The position numbers and the translations under genes are program-made. Positions 15,369 through 24,796 of a stretch of DNA of 64,000 nt are shown here, piece by piece. The notes below the pieces were generated by a model that was not told the DNA's origin, ran no database searches, and was given only the letters and a program-made list of their open reading frames with translations. Source of the DNA: a virus; IMG/VR virus record IMGVR_UViG_3300034073_005389, positions 1 through 64,000 of that record; one strand, 5' to 3'. The first letter of the stretch is position 1, and each line of letters opens with the position of its first letter.

Positions 15369-17582
15369 TTATCTCCCAATCTGAATATAACCATTTACTG
15401 CTATTCTTGTCTGACAACGACCTATGTTCTTAGAAATTGTATCTAAATCTGTAGCCCCAGAAGTTAATGGAGTTGCTCTTCCCGTACTTGCTAATTCTAA
15501 AAATTGACCTCTTTCTATTACCGCCGCTCCTAACATAGGAGTTACAGCCTCAGGTCCTAAAGGAACTACACAAGTAGCAGTAGAACTAGTTCCTAATGCT
15601 ACCGCACATGCAGTACTACCCGCAGTACTAGAATTAAGTATGTACAAAGCAGTATCCGCCCTTCCTGTCTGAATGTCATATGCTAAACCAAATGTAGGAG
15701 AAAAGCCTGTTCTAGCAATTTGTATATTTTCAGCACGCATATTGGCTATGCCTACTACAGGTATAAAACAACGCTGTATAAATGGATAACGCTGATCAGT
15801 CGCTGCTGGTAAGAAAGATGTACTACTATCCATAAATGCAGTAAACCCTGATCCTGCATAAAAATTATTAAATGTAGGAGAGCTTATGCAATTCATGGCT
15901 ATCGGATATGGTCCAGTTGCAGCCCCTGTTCCAGGAACAGGAGCCATGTAAAAATCTCCTCTTAAAGAGTTAAAGGTCCCATTACAAACCATTCCAACTG
16001 TGGCGCCTACAATATTAATATCTACTTGTCCCTCTACATCTTGACAAGTACAAGCTAAGTAGCTGTAATTATTAGCAGTATTGCCAGTAGCACCTTTATT
16101 AGACAATCTAAATCTTAGTCTAAGCTGATATTGATCGTGTAAATACAAGGCTGCAGCGTAATTATAAATAGAATTAGCCATTAATGGGGGATATAAATAA
16201 TTTCCGCTATTCCACCGGCTACAGATTATATCATAATCATTTCCGAACCCAAATTCAGCAATAGTTAAATCATTAGGACCTGTATCTAATACAAATCCAC
16301 GACGACTTGCCGCACTATCTTCTGGGTTATTGGCTAACCAAAATCCCCCATTTACTTCCATTACATTTGCTTGCATGACGCAACGAACTCCGCCCCAGCA
16401 CATTAATGCCATTGGAGCAAATGAAACTTCACAATTAAAATATCTTATACGTATTGGTTGAGAGCGCCAACCTAATGCCGGTGTTGGAACGCCTCCAAAT
16501 GGATTAACATAATATCTTTCTTCTAAGATATCTCTAAAATTATCTACTAAAATATCTTGACAGGTCCAGCACATAATACGACCATTATTTGCTCCTAAAC
16601 CTACGCAATTAATTACTGTAGATTCACGGACTGCATAAAAATCAATTGGTCTATATGTAAATCCTTTGAATGCACAATTTATTATATTTATTCTTAAAGC
16701 AAAATCTGCTTCAATTGCCGTTCCGACTAATGGTAAAGTATTTGAAGAGTCCCAAGCATCAAATTTAATATTTTTAATATTTACATTTTGAGTAATTGAA
16801 GAAAGAAGTGTTACAGTTTTACCGGCACCATGATGTGCGTATTGAGTTAATTTATGAGTTACTGTGTTTACGCTAACACTTTGTACTTGCAACAACTCAT
16901 CTGAAACTGCATTTACTCCAGTGCTGCTACCATAATAATCTGTACCAGCAGGAAAAATCCCTGTTATCTTAAAATAAGAATCATTTAAGAAAGAAGTAGC
17001 ATCAGCAAGAATAACAGAAGTTCCTTCACGAGGGGCAGTGGTATTTACTGTTGTTGTAGTTGCTGTAGCTACACTTCTTAAATTAAAAAAGCTATTTGTT
17101 CTAACCGCACCAGAATTTACCCAGCTTGAGCCTTGACGAATAGTAGCTCTTTCAGTCAAAGTGGTAGCAATAGTTTTTCCACTAGGAATAGATACGCTGG
17201 TGCTTAAATAATAAGTTTGACCGCTAACTAAATAAATATTGTCATAACTAGATAAATAAAGATTTAAATTAGCAGTATCTTGCGCTCCAGTTGTATCTCC
17301 AGATGGTTGAAGAATATAACTAGAAATACTATTATATAAATTTGTTAAATCTGCATTAGACCCAGCTGGACCTGTAGGACCTGTGGCTCCGGTAGCTCCT
17401 GTGGGACCGGTAGGACCTGCAGGTCCAGTTGGTCCAGTCACTCCTGTTGGTCCGGTTGGTCCTGTTAAACCAACAGGCACACCAGGAACCCAAGAATTAG
17501 ATGAACTGCTCCACCTTAAAATATATCCATCAGGTGGCGTAAAACTAGGATCCGCATTAATAACTGTTTTTGTAATACTCAT
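15369..17582 (-). CDS. tail fibre with collagen-like stalk and beta-helix
   Basis: This 737-residue fibre protein has a short N-terminal domain (1-37, PPDGYILRWSSSSNSWVPG), then twelve Gly-X-Y triplets (38-74), then a long region with the spacing of a right-handed beta-helix (about 80-450, including VSIPSGKTIATTL, NVNIKNIKFDAW and INIINCAFKGF), then a C-terminal domain. The layout suggests a trimeric fibre with a host-binding or depolymerase-like helix; I see no clear catalytic residues. A GAGGT site precedes the ATG. The upstream fibre gene ends two bases before. Confidence 0.85.
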   Translation of the reverse strand: MSITKTVINADPSFTPPDGYILRWSSSSNSWVPGVPVGLTGPTGPTGVTGPTGPAGPTGPTGATGATGPTGPAGSNADLTNLYNSISSYILQPSGDTTGAQDTANLNLYLSSYDNIYLVSGQTYYLSTSVSIPSGKTIATTLTERATIRQGSSWVNSGAVRTNSFFNLRSVATATTTTVNTTAPREGTSVILADATSFLNDSYFKITGIFPAGTDYYGSSTGVNAVSDELLQVQSVSVNTVTHKLTQYAHHGAGKTVTLLSSITQNVNIKNIKFDAWDSSNTLPLVGTAIEADFALRINIINCAFKGFTYRPIDFYAVRESTVINCVGLGANNGRIMCWTCQDILVDNFRDILEERYYVNPFGGVPTPALGWRSQPIRIRYFNCEVSFAPMALMCWGGVRCVMQANVMEVNGGFWLANNPEDSAASRRGFVLDTGPNDLTIAEFGFGNDYDIICSRWNSGNYLYPPLMANSIYNYAAALYLHDQYQLRLRFRLSNKGATGNTANNYSYLACTCQDVEGQVDINIVGATVGMVCNGTFNSLRGDFYMAPVPGTGAATGPYPIAMNCISSPTFNNFYAGSGFTAFMDSSTSFLPAATDQRYPFIQRCFIPVVGIANMRAENIQIARTGFSPTFGLAYDIQTGRADTALYILNSSTAGSTACAVALGTSSTATCVVPLGPEAVTPMLGAAVIERGQFLELASTGRATPLTSGATDLDTISKNIGRCQTRIAVNGYIQIGR
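17361..17471 (-). repeat. collagen-like Gly-X-Y repeat
   Basis: Twelve consecutive Gly-X-Y triplets, mostly GPT, GAT and GPA, occupy residues 38-74 of the 737-residue fibre. The DNA repeats the corresponding GGA-CC(T/A)-AC pattern and is prone to replication slippage, so stalk length may vary between relatives. Confidence 0.9.
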
Positions 17583-17583
17583 A

Positions 17584-19767
17584 TCATAACCTCGAAAGTT
17601 CTCGCCACTCTACTGTAGCTATCGCTCTACGATCATTAACGCTTCCTGTATTATCTACTGTAATTACTAGTTCATCACCACCAGAAGTACTAAAACTTAC
17701 AGTCCATCCTGTTCCATTATCTGTGCTTAATGTATTATTAGTATTATCTAAAGTTAATAATCCAGCCTCTTGATAAGCTAATATATCATATACATATCTG
17801 GCACGTTCAAGAGTACCATTAGTCTCTAGTATTAATATTCTTACACATATATCATATGATTTATTATTCTCTAAAGCAATATTATTTACAGTACCAGGTA
17901 TAGTTAAATCAAAACTTGATCCAGAACCACCAGATCCATTAACAATCACTCTAGAATATTGCGAATCTCCTGCACTACCACCAAATGCATCTACCGCATG
18001 TACAAATTGTCCCGTGTATACAGTTTTACCTAAATCACCAGTAATAAATGAATAGTCTGCTCCGCTATTACTATTTTTAGCAAAAATAGCAGAATATCCA
18101 TCAGTAACAGTATTACTACCGCCAAATATGTAATTATTAACAGCAGAAGTAGATAATGTATTATTATCTCCTAATATATAATTTGCATTACAGCTATTTC
18201 CTATTGTATTGCTTGCGCCAAATATAGTATTACCAAAGCTAGTTCCTATATTGTTAGAATCTCCTTTAACAAAAGAACCATCTGAGTTAGAAGATAATGT
18301 ATTACTGCTTCCAAATATTTGATTGTTGTCAGAACTTATATCGTTACTATCTCCAAAAATAGTAACAGATGGAGAATAACTTTGAACTGTATTGCTACTT
18401 CCAAAAATAGTAGCATATTCAGACGAACCATTGACATTATTGTCTGACCCTTTAATAGTTACATATTGAGAATTAGTAACTGTATTATTGTCTCCATTAA
18501 TTATTGTTGAATAATCAGCATTAACATCTAATGTATTGCTGCTCCCGCAAATAATAGAGCTTAAGATACTATTAATTGTATTATTATTCCCTGTCCCAAT
18601 AATAGATGCTGTCGCATTAATTTGATTGGTCGATCCATTTAACACAACGGAGTTTTGTGAGCTAATATTGTTAGTATCTCCTCCAATCACTACAGAATAA
18701 TCATTAGATACAACATTATCTGTCCCGTTTAATATAGTAGCATAATTTCCAGTAGAAATACTGTTATTATCTCCAGATAGAATAGCGGAGTATGTTGCTC
18801 CACCTAATCCATCTCCAATAGAATTATCTATTCCCCCTAAAATAGAAGAATGATCGGCGCCATTAATTGTATTAGATTCTCCACCGCCAATAAATGAATG
18901 ACCGTCATCAGTATATGTAGGAGAAGCTGGTAAAATTTGATTATCAAACCCACCTGAAATGCTAGAAAATTTAATATTAACTTGACAAGCTCTTCCTCCT
19001 AATATGGCTGAATAACTATCTTGAACAGAAGATAGCGCAGCCATATTAGTAATTCCTATTTTAGTATTATCAACACTAGAAGGATATCCTGGTCTATTTG
19101 CTTTTATATTGGCTTCGCCAGCTACTGTATCAAATACTACTGCACTAGTTCTAGGTTCCCAATTACTACCAGCTGAATCCCAAGTTAATACTTGAGCATC
19201 TGAAGGCGCTGTTGCTGATACTGCATTGCCCTGTAATCCAATTACTGTTTGAGAAGTTAATGTGCCAGATAAATCTCCACCTGCTGAAAAACTTACAGAT
19301 GGCAACCACTGTGACCCATCCCAAGTTAATACTTCATTTGCATTTGGAGCATTATTAGAAACTGGATTATTCTGCAATCCAATTACTGTTTGACTGGAAG
19401 AATCTCCAAATAAGTCGCCGCTACCAACCCAAGGAGCAGTTTCGACTAAACTCCATGCACCACTACGACGAGCATACAGACCCTCATCAACATATCCATC
19501 TCTACGCAAATAAAGAGAGCCATCCACACGATTTTCAGTGGGATAGCCATCCCCAGTGCTAATAGAAACGCCACTGTTACCAATGAAGAAAGGATCTTCT
19601 ACATTGGGAGCAGGGGCATTTGGATTATTGATACGAGCTTCTAAGATATCTAGTCTGGTACGAACAGTGGAATAGACACCATTTGGGTCAACACCAAGTT
19701 CATTTTCTATATCTTGAATATCATTTTTTATTTGTGTAATAACTGCTGGGTCTACAATAATAGGCAT
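17584..19767 (-). CDS. structural protein with YadA-head-like repeats
   Basis: This 727-residue protein has an N-terminal helix (1-45, with a coiled-coil look), two LTWDSxGSxWEPR / QTVIGLQ repeat blocks (about 105-205), a long run of 14-15-residue repeats with core S.I.GSSNT.. or ..GDNNTI.., and a C-terminal domain that may bind something (about 600-727). The repeats resemble the left-handed beta-roll of trimeric autotransporter heads such as YadA, where they mediate adhesion. Here they would form a stiff trimeric fibre. The upstream leader (19768-19832) contains the palindrome CTTATATAAG overlapping an AAGGA ribosome-binding site. Confidence 0.8.
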   Translation of the reverse strand: MPIIVDPAVITQIKNDIQDIENELGVDPNGVYSTVRTRLDILEARINNPNAPAPNVEDPFFIGNSGVSISTGDGYPTENRVDGSLYLRRDGYVDEGLYARRSGAWSLVETAPWVGSGDLFGDSSSQTVIGLQNNPVSNNAPNANEVLTWDGSQWLPSVSFSAGGDLSGTLTSQTVIGLQGNAVSATAPSDAQVLTWDSAGSNWEPRTSAVVFDTVAGEANIKANRPGYPSSVDNTKIGITNMAALSSVQDSYSAILGGRACQVNIKFSSISGGFDNQILPASPTYTDDGHSFIGGGESNTINGADHSSILGGIDNSIGDGLGGATYSAILSGDNNSISTGNYATILNGTDNVVSNDYSVVIGGDTNNISSQNSVVLNGSTNQINATASIIGTGNNNTINSILSSIICGSSNTLDVNADYSTIINGDNNTVTNSQYVTIKGSDNNVNGSSEYATIFGSSNTVQSYSPSVTIFGDSNDISSDNNQIFGSSNTLSSNSDGSFVKGDSNNIGTSFGNTIFGASNTIGNSCNANYILGDNNTLSTSAVNNYIFGGSNTVTDGYSAIFAKNSNSGADYSFITGDLGKTVYTGQFVHAVDAFGGSAGDSQYSRVIVNGSGGSGSSFDLTIPGTVNNIALENNKSYDICVRILILETNGTLERARYVYDILAYQEAGLLTLDNTNNTLSTDNGTGWTVSFSTSGGDELVITVDNTGSVNDRRAIATVEWRELSRL
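18070..19020 (-). repeat. tandem 14-15-residue beta-roll repeats
   Basis: About twenty imperfect repeats of a motif like x-S-x-I-x-G-(S/D/T)-(S/N)-N-x-(I/V) encode the central part of the 727-residue protein. At DNA level each is about 42-48 bp and varies, so they are old rather than recently expanded. Limits are approximate. Confidence 0.75.
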
Positions 19768-19832
19768 GTAAAATCCTTATATAAGATTTGTATGTCTCTT
19801 ATATGTTAGAATTTTAGTATTTAAAATTAAGT

Positions 19833-20666
19833 TTAAATAATATTCCATTTGTTTGTTAAATAATTTACAACGCCATCCCAGTCAGAATCTGAAATAGCAT
19901 TATCGTAAGCTAAAACTTCGTGTATTTTAACACTATTACACATTTCTTCTGGACCAGGACCTCTAATAGGGTCTATTCTGCCTATTCTGCTTCCTAAGGT
20001 AATTCCTTCTGGATTAAAAGTATAAATCCAATAAGAAATTGGGTTTGCAGTATCAAGAGCTATAGTATTACTACCTACAATTGTATTATTAGCTTTCCAG
20101 GCATCTACAGTACCATTATACCTACATGATATAACTTTTGCATCAGAATTAGTTCCTGATTCTGATGTTTGAAACCCATCTTGCAAATAATTATTTCCAT
20201 AATAGGGCTGATATCCTCTTAAATTTAAGATACCATAAGCAGAGTAGGCTCCTACCATAAAATATCCATAAGAAGTTCCATAATGCAAAATATGAGAATT
20301 AGGACCGTTGTACCAAGGAGGGGACCCAGGCAAAGAAGCTTCTGATGTAACCACAAAAAGTGTTCTACCTCCTGCACCAGTAGCAGGGATGCAATTAGTA
20401 TACATTCTTGAATTAGAAAAAACTACTCCATTTTTTCCACCAGATGTAGAAAAAGTAGGAGTGCCTGAATCAGTGGTAGCATTGTTACCAGCCTCAGACT
20501 TGTCTGCCCATGCTGTTACAGTAGTAGGACCAGAAAGAGTTAAAGTGGGCGTATCGTCTGCATCCAGCCAAAGAACCAGCCCTGGAACATCAACTGGATT
20601 GATTCCTCCACCACCTACTGGGCTACTAGCTCCAAAAGAAAATCTAGCAGAAAATGAGCTTAGCAT
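19833..20666 (-). CDS. structural protein with lectin/LamG-like domain
   Basis: This 277-residue protein is taken from the ATG at 20666, just after the previous stop; an in-frame TTG lies at 20678. It contains GLVLWLDADDTPTLTL, TAWADKS...NNAT and ending HEVLAYDNAISDSDWDGVVNYL, a pattern typical of concanavalin A-like (LamG/laminin-G) domains in secreted and phage adhesin proteins. It probably binds a glycan or forms a fibre tip. It lies in the fibre train immediately after the collagen-like gene at 20671. Confidence 0.78.
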   Translation of the reverse strand: MLSSFSARFSFGASSPVGGGGINPVDVPGLVLWLDADDTPTLTLSGPTTVTAWADKSEAGNNATTDSGTPTFSTSGGKNGVVFSNSRMYTNCIPATGAGGRTLFVVTSEASLPGSPPWYNGPNSHILHYGTSYGYFMVGAYSAYGILNLRGYQPYYGNNYLQDGFQTSESGTNSDAKVISCRYNGTVDAWKANNTIVGSNTIALDTANPISYWIYTFNPEGITLGSRIGRIDPIRGPGPEEMCNSVKIHEVLAYDNAISDSDWDGVVNYLTNKWNII

Positions 20667-20670
20667 ATGA

Positions 20671-21330
20671 TCATCCAAATGTGGTTAATTGCCCTAAAAC
20701 TACGTAAGTAGGAGATCCTGTAGTTCCTATATTTAAAATGCTAAATGAAACTATATCTATTTGATTTGCATTGCCAGAAGGTGGCGAGGCTCCTTGCCAA
20801 TTAATAGTTTGAGCTACGTCATCTATCTGTAAAGCGATAGGTAAATATGCGGTTACACCTTGATTTAAAAATAAAATTACACTTGTGCCAAAATTACCTG
20901 TTAAATAAAGTCTAAAAATATTTGCAGTAAAATCACTAGCTATAGATTCATGATAAAAAATTTGACCATTTGAGCAATCGTGAATAACAGTACCTGTAGC
21001 TCCTGTTAAATTAACAAATTTTTCTCTCACTCCTAAAATATCAGTTTGTGTAGAAGATAAATTTACAGAAAGTGTTCCGCCAGATAAAACTAAACCAGTA
21101 CTACCAATAGGATCAACACTTACTACAGAACCATCTCCAGCCGTTAAATCTGAAGATGTCCCAGAAAATGTTGCAGCAGGTCCAGTAGCTCCTGTAGGAC
21201 CAGTAGGACCAACACCTGCAGGTCCCATTGGACCAATTGGTCCTGTTGGTCCAGCCACACTAATATCAGTGTCGCTTACTATTTTAGTTCCATCCCACCT
21301 TAAATATCCCGGAGTCAGCGCATTAACCAT
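20671..21330 (-). CDS. tail fibre with short collagen-like segment
   Basis: This 219-residue fibre protein has an N-terminal adaptor (GYLRWDGTKIVSD), a collagen-like stretch (about residues 27-50) with one broken triplet, the GTSSDLTAGDGS linker also seen in the 14106-15002 fibre, an LVLSGGTLSVN element, and a C-terminal beta domain (about 95-219). A GAGG site precedes the ATG. It is the first fibre gene of the train when read in the direction of transcription. Confidence 0.82.
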   Translation of the reverse strand: MVNALTPGYLRWDGTKIVSDTDISVAGPTGPIGPMGPAGVGPTGPTGATGPAATFSGTSSDLTAGDGSVVSVDPIGSTGLVLSGGTLSVNLSSTQTDILGVREKFVNLTGATGTVIHDCSNGQIFYHESIASDFTANIFRLYLTGNFGTSVILFLNQGVTAYLPIALQIDDVAQTINWQGASPPSGNANQIDIVSFSILNIGTTGSPTYVVLGQLTTFG

Positions 21331-21362
21331 ATTGCCTCAATTATATTGGATATATCTATACC

Positions 21363-21914
21363 TTATCTTTGATATCTACTTATCACATTATTTATTAATG
21401 TTACTCTTTCTTGCATGTTAGAAGTATTTATCTGAAAATATGGCAACTCCCACATCTCTATCATTAATTTTATCATCGCATCAATTGCCACCACTCCATC
21501 CCAACTTAATGTCTCTCGCACTCCATCTTCTTTCATCGTCTCTTTACACGGTCGTACAAAGAAAATAAATGAATCACTTTTCTTTAATGACTCTAAATAT
21601 TCTAGAAACTTAGCAGATTTGATTAATTTAGCAAATACCCTACTATGCTGCGCCGCATATGCCAAATTGTCAAAAGTACGATCTGATACAAATTTACTAT
21701 ATTTATTTTCTTCTTCTATCTGTCTTTGAAACACTTCTGTCTGATAAGAGTCCACTACATCTAAATTAGTACGTAATGAATTAATAGCTAACTCTCTCTC
21801 AGATAATACTTGCCTGGCTACTTCTGTTACCATAGGCAAATTATATTTTTCAGAAATATAACGAGACAACGTGCTTTTACCAACAGAATGTGCTCCAGCA
21901 ATATATACTCGCAT
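21363..21914 (-). CDS. NadR/AAA_28-like P-loop nucleotide kinase
   Basis: This 183-residue protein starts with a Walker A motif, YIAGAHSVGKSTLSRY, followed by PMVTEVARQVL and FVSDRTFDNLAYA, the arrangement of the NadR C-terminal kinase / AAA_28 family. NadR kinases phosphorylate nicotinamide riboside; others in the group act on different nucleosides or phosphorylate unknown substrates. The protein lacks the NadR adenylyltransferase domain. A role in NAD salvage or nucleotide metabolism during infection is possible, not shown. Confidence 0.75.
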   Translation of the reverse strand: MRVYIAGAHSVGKSTLSRYISEKYNLPMVTEVARQVLSERELAINSLRTNLDVVDSYQTEVFQRQIEEENKYSKFVSDRTFDNLAYAAQHSRVFAKLIKSAKFLEYLESLKKSDSFIFFVRPCKETMKEDGVRETLSWDGVVAIDAMIKLMIEMWELPYFQINTSNMQERVTLINNVISRYQR

Positions 21915-21915
21915 A

Positions 21916-22095
21916 TCAACCTACTTTAATATCAGAAATTAATTGCTTGAATTGTGATTCTTCTATTTCTACGGCATTAGTAATTTTTTTCAAAGGATTC
22001 TCATAATCCTTAGCAGAAATAACAATTACTATTTTGCCAGGAGTATCTGATTTTTTGCATTCAATATAGCTTTTATCATTAAATTCTATTTTCAT
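21916..22095 (-). CDS. small hypothetical protein (59 aa)
   Basis: A 59-codon frame starts as ATGA overlapping the methionine aminopeptidase stop (ATG at 22095) and ends with TGA at 21916, one base before the kinase gene. The product, starting MKIEFNDKSYIECKK, looks like a small alpha/beta protein: GKIVIVISAKDY forms a strand and the C-terminal half is an amphipathic helix. The coupling and tight packing support a real gene. I do not recognise the family. Confidence 0.65.
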   Translation of the reverse strand: MKIEFNDKSYIECKKSDTPGKIVIVISAKDYENPLKKITNAVEIEESQFKQLISDIKVG

Positions 22096-22892
22096 AAATT
22101 ATCTCTTGAAGTTACTATTTCTACATGGTCTTCATGCACAAAAACTGTATGTTCTGCATGGCAGCTTATATCTTGACCAAAAACTGTCCATCCATCAGAT
22201 GAAACATAAGTATATGTATCTCCAATAATACTCATTGGCTCAATTGCTATTACCAATCCAGGCTGAATAGTAATTCCTTCATCAACACTACTTTTGTTAG
22301 CTACAAAAGGAGAAGCATGAGGAGTATGTAAATCAATACCATGACCCCCATATTTATCAATAATTCCAAAACCATTATTTTTAATATGTTTGCTAATGGC
22401 ATTACCAATGCAGCCTAATTTATTGCCTACTTTAATAGCTTGAATTCCTTTCATTAAAGCTTCTTCATTGGTTGTTATTAACTTAATATTTTTTTCAGAT
22501 TTAGGCTCTCCATAAATACAGGTTAAAGCAGAATCTGCAATTACTCCGTCTACTGTAGCCCCTAAATCAAAGCTAACAACATCTCCTTCTTGTAAGAATA
22601 TATTTTTAGGAATTCCATGCACTAATTCTTTGTTGATAGAAATGCAAACTCCTGCCGGAAATCCTTTATACCCCTTGAAAGTAGGAATGGCTCCGGATTT
22701 AACAATATATTCTTCTGCAATACTGTTTAATTCTAAACAAGATAATTTAGTTTTTTCTTTAACTAAATTATGTAACATATTTAGTGTCTGAGCTACTATT
22801 TTACCAGCAACTCTTTGTTTATCTAACCACTCTTTGTTTTTTAATGTAATATAAAAATTATCTTTAAATGGCTGATTGCTAACAATTCTCAT
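22092..22892 (-). CDS. map: methionine aminopeptidase, type I
   Basis: This 266-residue enzyme has all five metal ligands of MetAP: Asp109 (SFDLG), Asp120 (IADSAL), His184 (GGHGID), Glu218 (AIEPM) and Glu247 (HAEHTV), with substrate-side His92 in VHGIP. It removes the initiator Met from proteins whose second residue is small. The GHGI motif continues as DLHTPH instead of the usual G...HE.P, a local difference near the active site. It is coupled to a 59-residue gene. With the phage IF-1, this is the second factor acting at protein start sites. Confidence 0.93.
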   Translation of the reverse strand: MRIVSNQPFKDNFYITLKNKEWLDKQRVAGKIVAQTLNMLHNLVKEKTKLSCLELNSIAEEYIVKSGAIPTFKGYKGFPAGVCISINKELVHGIPKNIFLQEGDVVSFDLGATVDGVIADSALTCIYGEPKSEKNIKLITTNEEALMKGIQAIKVGNKLGCIGNAISKHIKNNGFGIIDKYGGHGIDLHTPHASPFVANKSSVDEGITIQPGLVIAIEPMSIIGDTYTYVSSDGWTVFGQDISCHAEHTVFVHEDHVEIVTSRDNL

Positions 22893-22894
22893 AG

Positions 22895-23140
22895 TTATTT
22901 CTTTAAACCAGATTTAATATTATTAATTTTAGCTGCTTCTTCAATGGCTTTTCGCACATCTTGATAATTAATATAATCTTTGAACTCATCTGATTCTAAT
23001 AATTTTAGAATCTTTTTGTCCATTAAAATAAGCATTCCATTCATTAAATTTACAGTAGACCTTTCAATGTAAGGACTATTACTAACTTGTGCCATATACT
23101 GGCGAATATTGATTAATTCATTAATTTCTTTTAAATCCAT
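22895..23140 (-). CDS. hypothetical protein
   Basis: This 81-residue protein is predicted to be mainly helical (LKEINELINIRQYMAQV, then MLILMDKKILKLLES, then VRKAIEEAAK). It contains no motif I recognise. It ends two bases before the methionine aminopeptidase gene and starts just after a GC-rich hairpin. Confidence 0.6.
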   Translation of the reverse strand: MDLKEINELINIRQYMAQVSNSPYIERSTVNLMNGMLILMDKKILKLLESDEFKDYINYQDVRKAIEEAAKINNIKSGLKK

Positions 23141-23157
23141 ATCTTACCTTATAAAGC

Positions 23158-23183
23158 AATCAGCCCCAGTAAAGGGGCTGATT
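23158..23183. terminator. symmetrical hairpin, possible terminator
   Basis: A perfect 10-bp stem (AATCAGCCCC / GGGGCTGATT) with a 6-base loop lies between the genes ending at 23190 and starting at 23140. Flanking T tracts are weak on both strands, so it may attenuate or protect the transcript rather than fully terminate it. Confidence 0.6.
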
Positions 23184-23189
23184 TTAATT

Positions 23190-23447
23190 TTATTGTTTAA
23201 CAGCTCCGCCACGCAAAATCTCACCTTGCTCTGAAATAGCATCTTGCTCTGTTAATCCATATTTCATATACAACTGCAAGATAACATACTTATAAGCTAA
23301 GTCTGCAGTCTCATTTTGAGCAATTGCTTTTTCTGCATTGGCTAGTGCAGTTTTACGATTGGCTTTAGCTAGCTCTAAAGCTAATCGATCTGTTTCTTGT
23401 AATTTTTCTTTTGGTGCTGCCATTTCTGGCATTTTAACTTCAGTCAT
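23190..23447 (-). CDS. hypothetical helical protein
   Basis: This 85-residue protein (start ATG at 23447 with AAGGAG six bases upstream; an upstream in-frame start at 23468 is unlikely) is Ala/Glu/Lys-rich and probably one long helix or coiled coil (LALELAKANRKTALANAEKAIAQ), with a short C-terminal part. The function is unknown. It follows PIN-PhoH in the same direction and is followed by the hairpin at 23158-23183. Confidence 0.65.
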   Translation of the reverse strand: MTEVKMPEMAAPKEKLQETDRLALELAKANRKTALANAEKAIAQNETADLAYKYVILQLYMKYGLTEQDAISEQGEILRGGAVKQ

Positions 23448-23485
23448 ACTCTGCTCCTTTCTTAGCAAAGTACTTATATCAACCT

Positions 23486-24796
23486 CTATAAGATATTAGA
23501 AGCTAAAGTTGCTAACCTGCTTCTTTCACCTTTAGTAAAGGTAATATGCCCTGCTAATTCTGAATCTTTAAACTTTTCTATTGTATAAGAAAGTCCATTG
23601 TTAATGGCATCTAATTTATTATTATCAATCTGTTCGATGTCGCCTGTCAAGATAACTTTAGTTCCTTCACCGGCTCTTGTCAAGAGTGTTTTAATTTCAT
23701 CTTTAGATAAATTTTGAGCCTCATCAATTAAAATAATTGCATTGGGTATGCTTCTGCCACGTACATAAGCAATGGCATCCATTTCAATTTGACCTTTCTT
23801 TTGAAACATTTCTAAGTTTCTTTTCCAATCACCACTTTTGGTAGAAAATAATACTTCAAAACTATCCATAATTGCTTGAAACCATGGAGCTAATTTTTCT
23901 GATATATCTCCAGGCAAATAGCCAATGCCTGACCCCACCTCTTGAATTGGGCGGTAAATGATTAATTTATCATACTCTTTTTTATTTAGAACCAACTCAA
24001 TGGCAGAAGCTAGGGCTATTAAGCTCTTACCGGACCCGGCCTTTCCAATCAAAGTAACTAAATCTATATTTTTATCCATTAATAAATCAATGGCAAAAGT
24101 CTGCTCTTTGTTTCTAGGAGAAATGCTCCAAGGATAATGTTTTTTAATTGGCTTGATTTTATCAAATGACACTTTGCGACCCATGGCAATTCCATCGCCA
24201 TTTTCATTTTTAAATAAAACACATTCATTGGCTTGTAATTTTAAATTATATGCACGAGGATCAATACTATTGCTTTTCTGCAAATCTAATCCTGCAGCCT
24301 CATCAACTACTACTTGAAATCCTGTATATAATTCACTAAAAGAAGATGCTGCCCCTTCATGAGAAATAGCATCCAATCCACGAGCTTTGGCTTTAACTCG
24401 CAAATTAATATCATTGCTGACAAAGATTACATCTTTGGTAGGATGATTTTTTAAATTAGAAACTGCGCAAGCTAGAATTTGAGTATCTCCATAAGTTGGA
24501 TCTCCAAATCCAGCGAAATCTGGTAAATTTAAATCGTAATAAGTTGGGTCTACCTTTACTAAAACATCTTGCTCTTTAAGAAGTACTCCAGTACTAATAT
24601 CAGTTAACTCACTTAACTCATCTAATAATCTAATAGCTAATCTAGCTTTTTTAGCCGCATCACTAAAATCTTTTTTTAACTTATCTAATTCATTTAAAAC
24701 CGTAATTGGGATGACTACATCGCTATGATAAAATTGTTTGTAGGCACTTGGATCTTCCACTAAAACTGAAGTATCTAATATATATGTAGTTCTCAT
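23486..24796 (-). CDS. PIN-PhoH ATPase/nuclease
   Basis: This 436-residue fusion has an N-terminal PIN nuclease domain (about 1-140) with acidic residues in LDTSVLVED, LNELDKL, GDTQILA and SNDINLR, and a C-terminal PhoH-like ATPase (about 215-436) with Walker A GKAGSGKS, IYRPIQEVGSGIGYLPGDI and Walker B-like ILIDEAQN. Bacterial PIN-PhoH proteins act as RNA-unwinding ribonucleases, and PhoH proteins are common in large phages. Its stop side is followed by a small helical protein; its start overlaps the previous gene as ATGA. Confidence 0.93.
   Translation of the reverse strand: MRTTYILDTSVLVEDPSAYKQFYHSDVVIPITVLNELDKLKKDFSDAAKKARLAIRLLDELSELTDISTGVLLKEQDVLVKVDPTYYDLNLPDFAGFGDPTYGDTQILACAVSNLKNHPTKDVIFVSNDINLRVKAKARGLDAISHEGAASSFSELYTGFQVVVDEAAGLDLQKSNSIDPRAYNLKLQANECVLFKNENGDGIAMGRKVSFDKIKPIKKHYPWSISPRNKEQTFAIDLLMDKNIDLVTLIGKAGSGKSLIALASAIELVLNKKEYDKLIIYRPIQEVGSGIGYLPGDISEKLAPWFQAIMDSFEVLFSTKSGDWKRNLEMFQKKGQIEMDAIAYVRGRSIPNAIILIDEAQNLSKDEIKTLLTRAGEGTKVILTGDIEQIDNNKLDAINNGLSYTIEKFKDSELAGHITFTKGERSRLATLASNIL

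Noticed and set aside
17383-17589. Plus-strand frame rich in Gly-Pro-Val
   Set aside because: It is the complement of the collagen-like repeat of the fibre gene, not a gene.
19798-19804. ATATAAG motif (minus strand) upstream of several genes: 11262-11268, 14043-14049, 19798-19804, 58408-58414, 62243-62249
   Set aside because: A possible late-promoter element, but by base composition it is expected about a dozen times per strand in 64 kb, and its distance to the starts varies from 7 to 57 bases.
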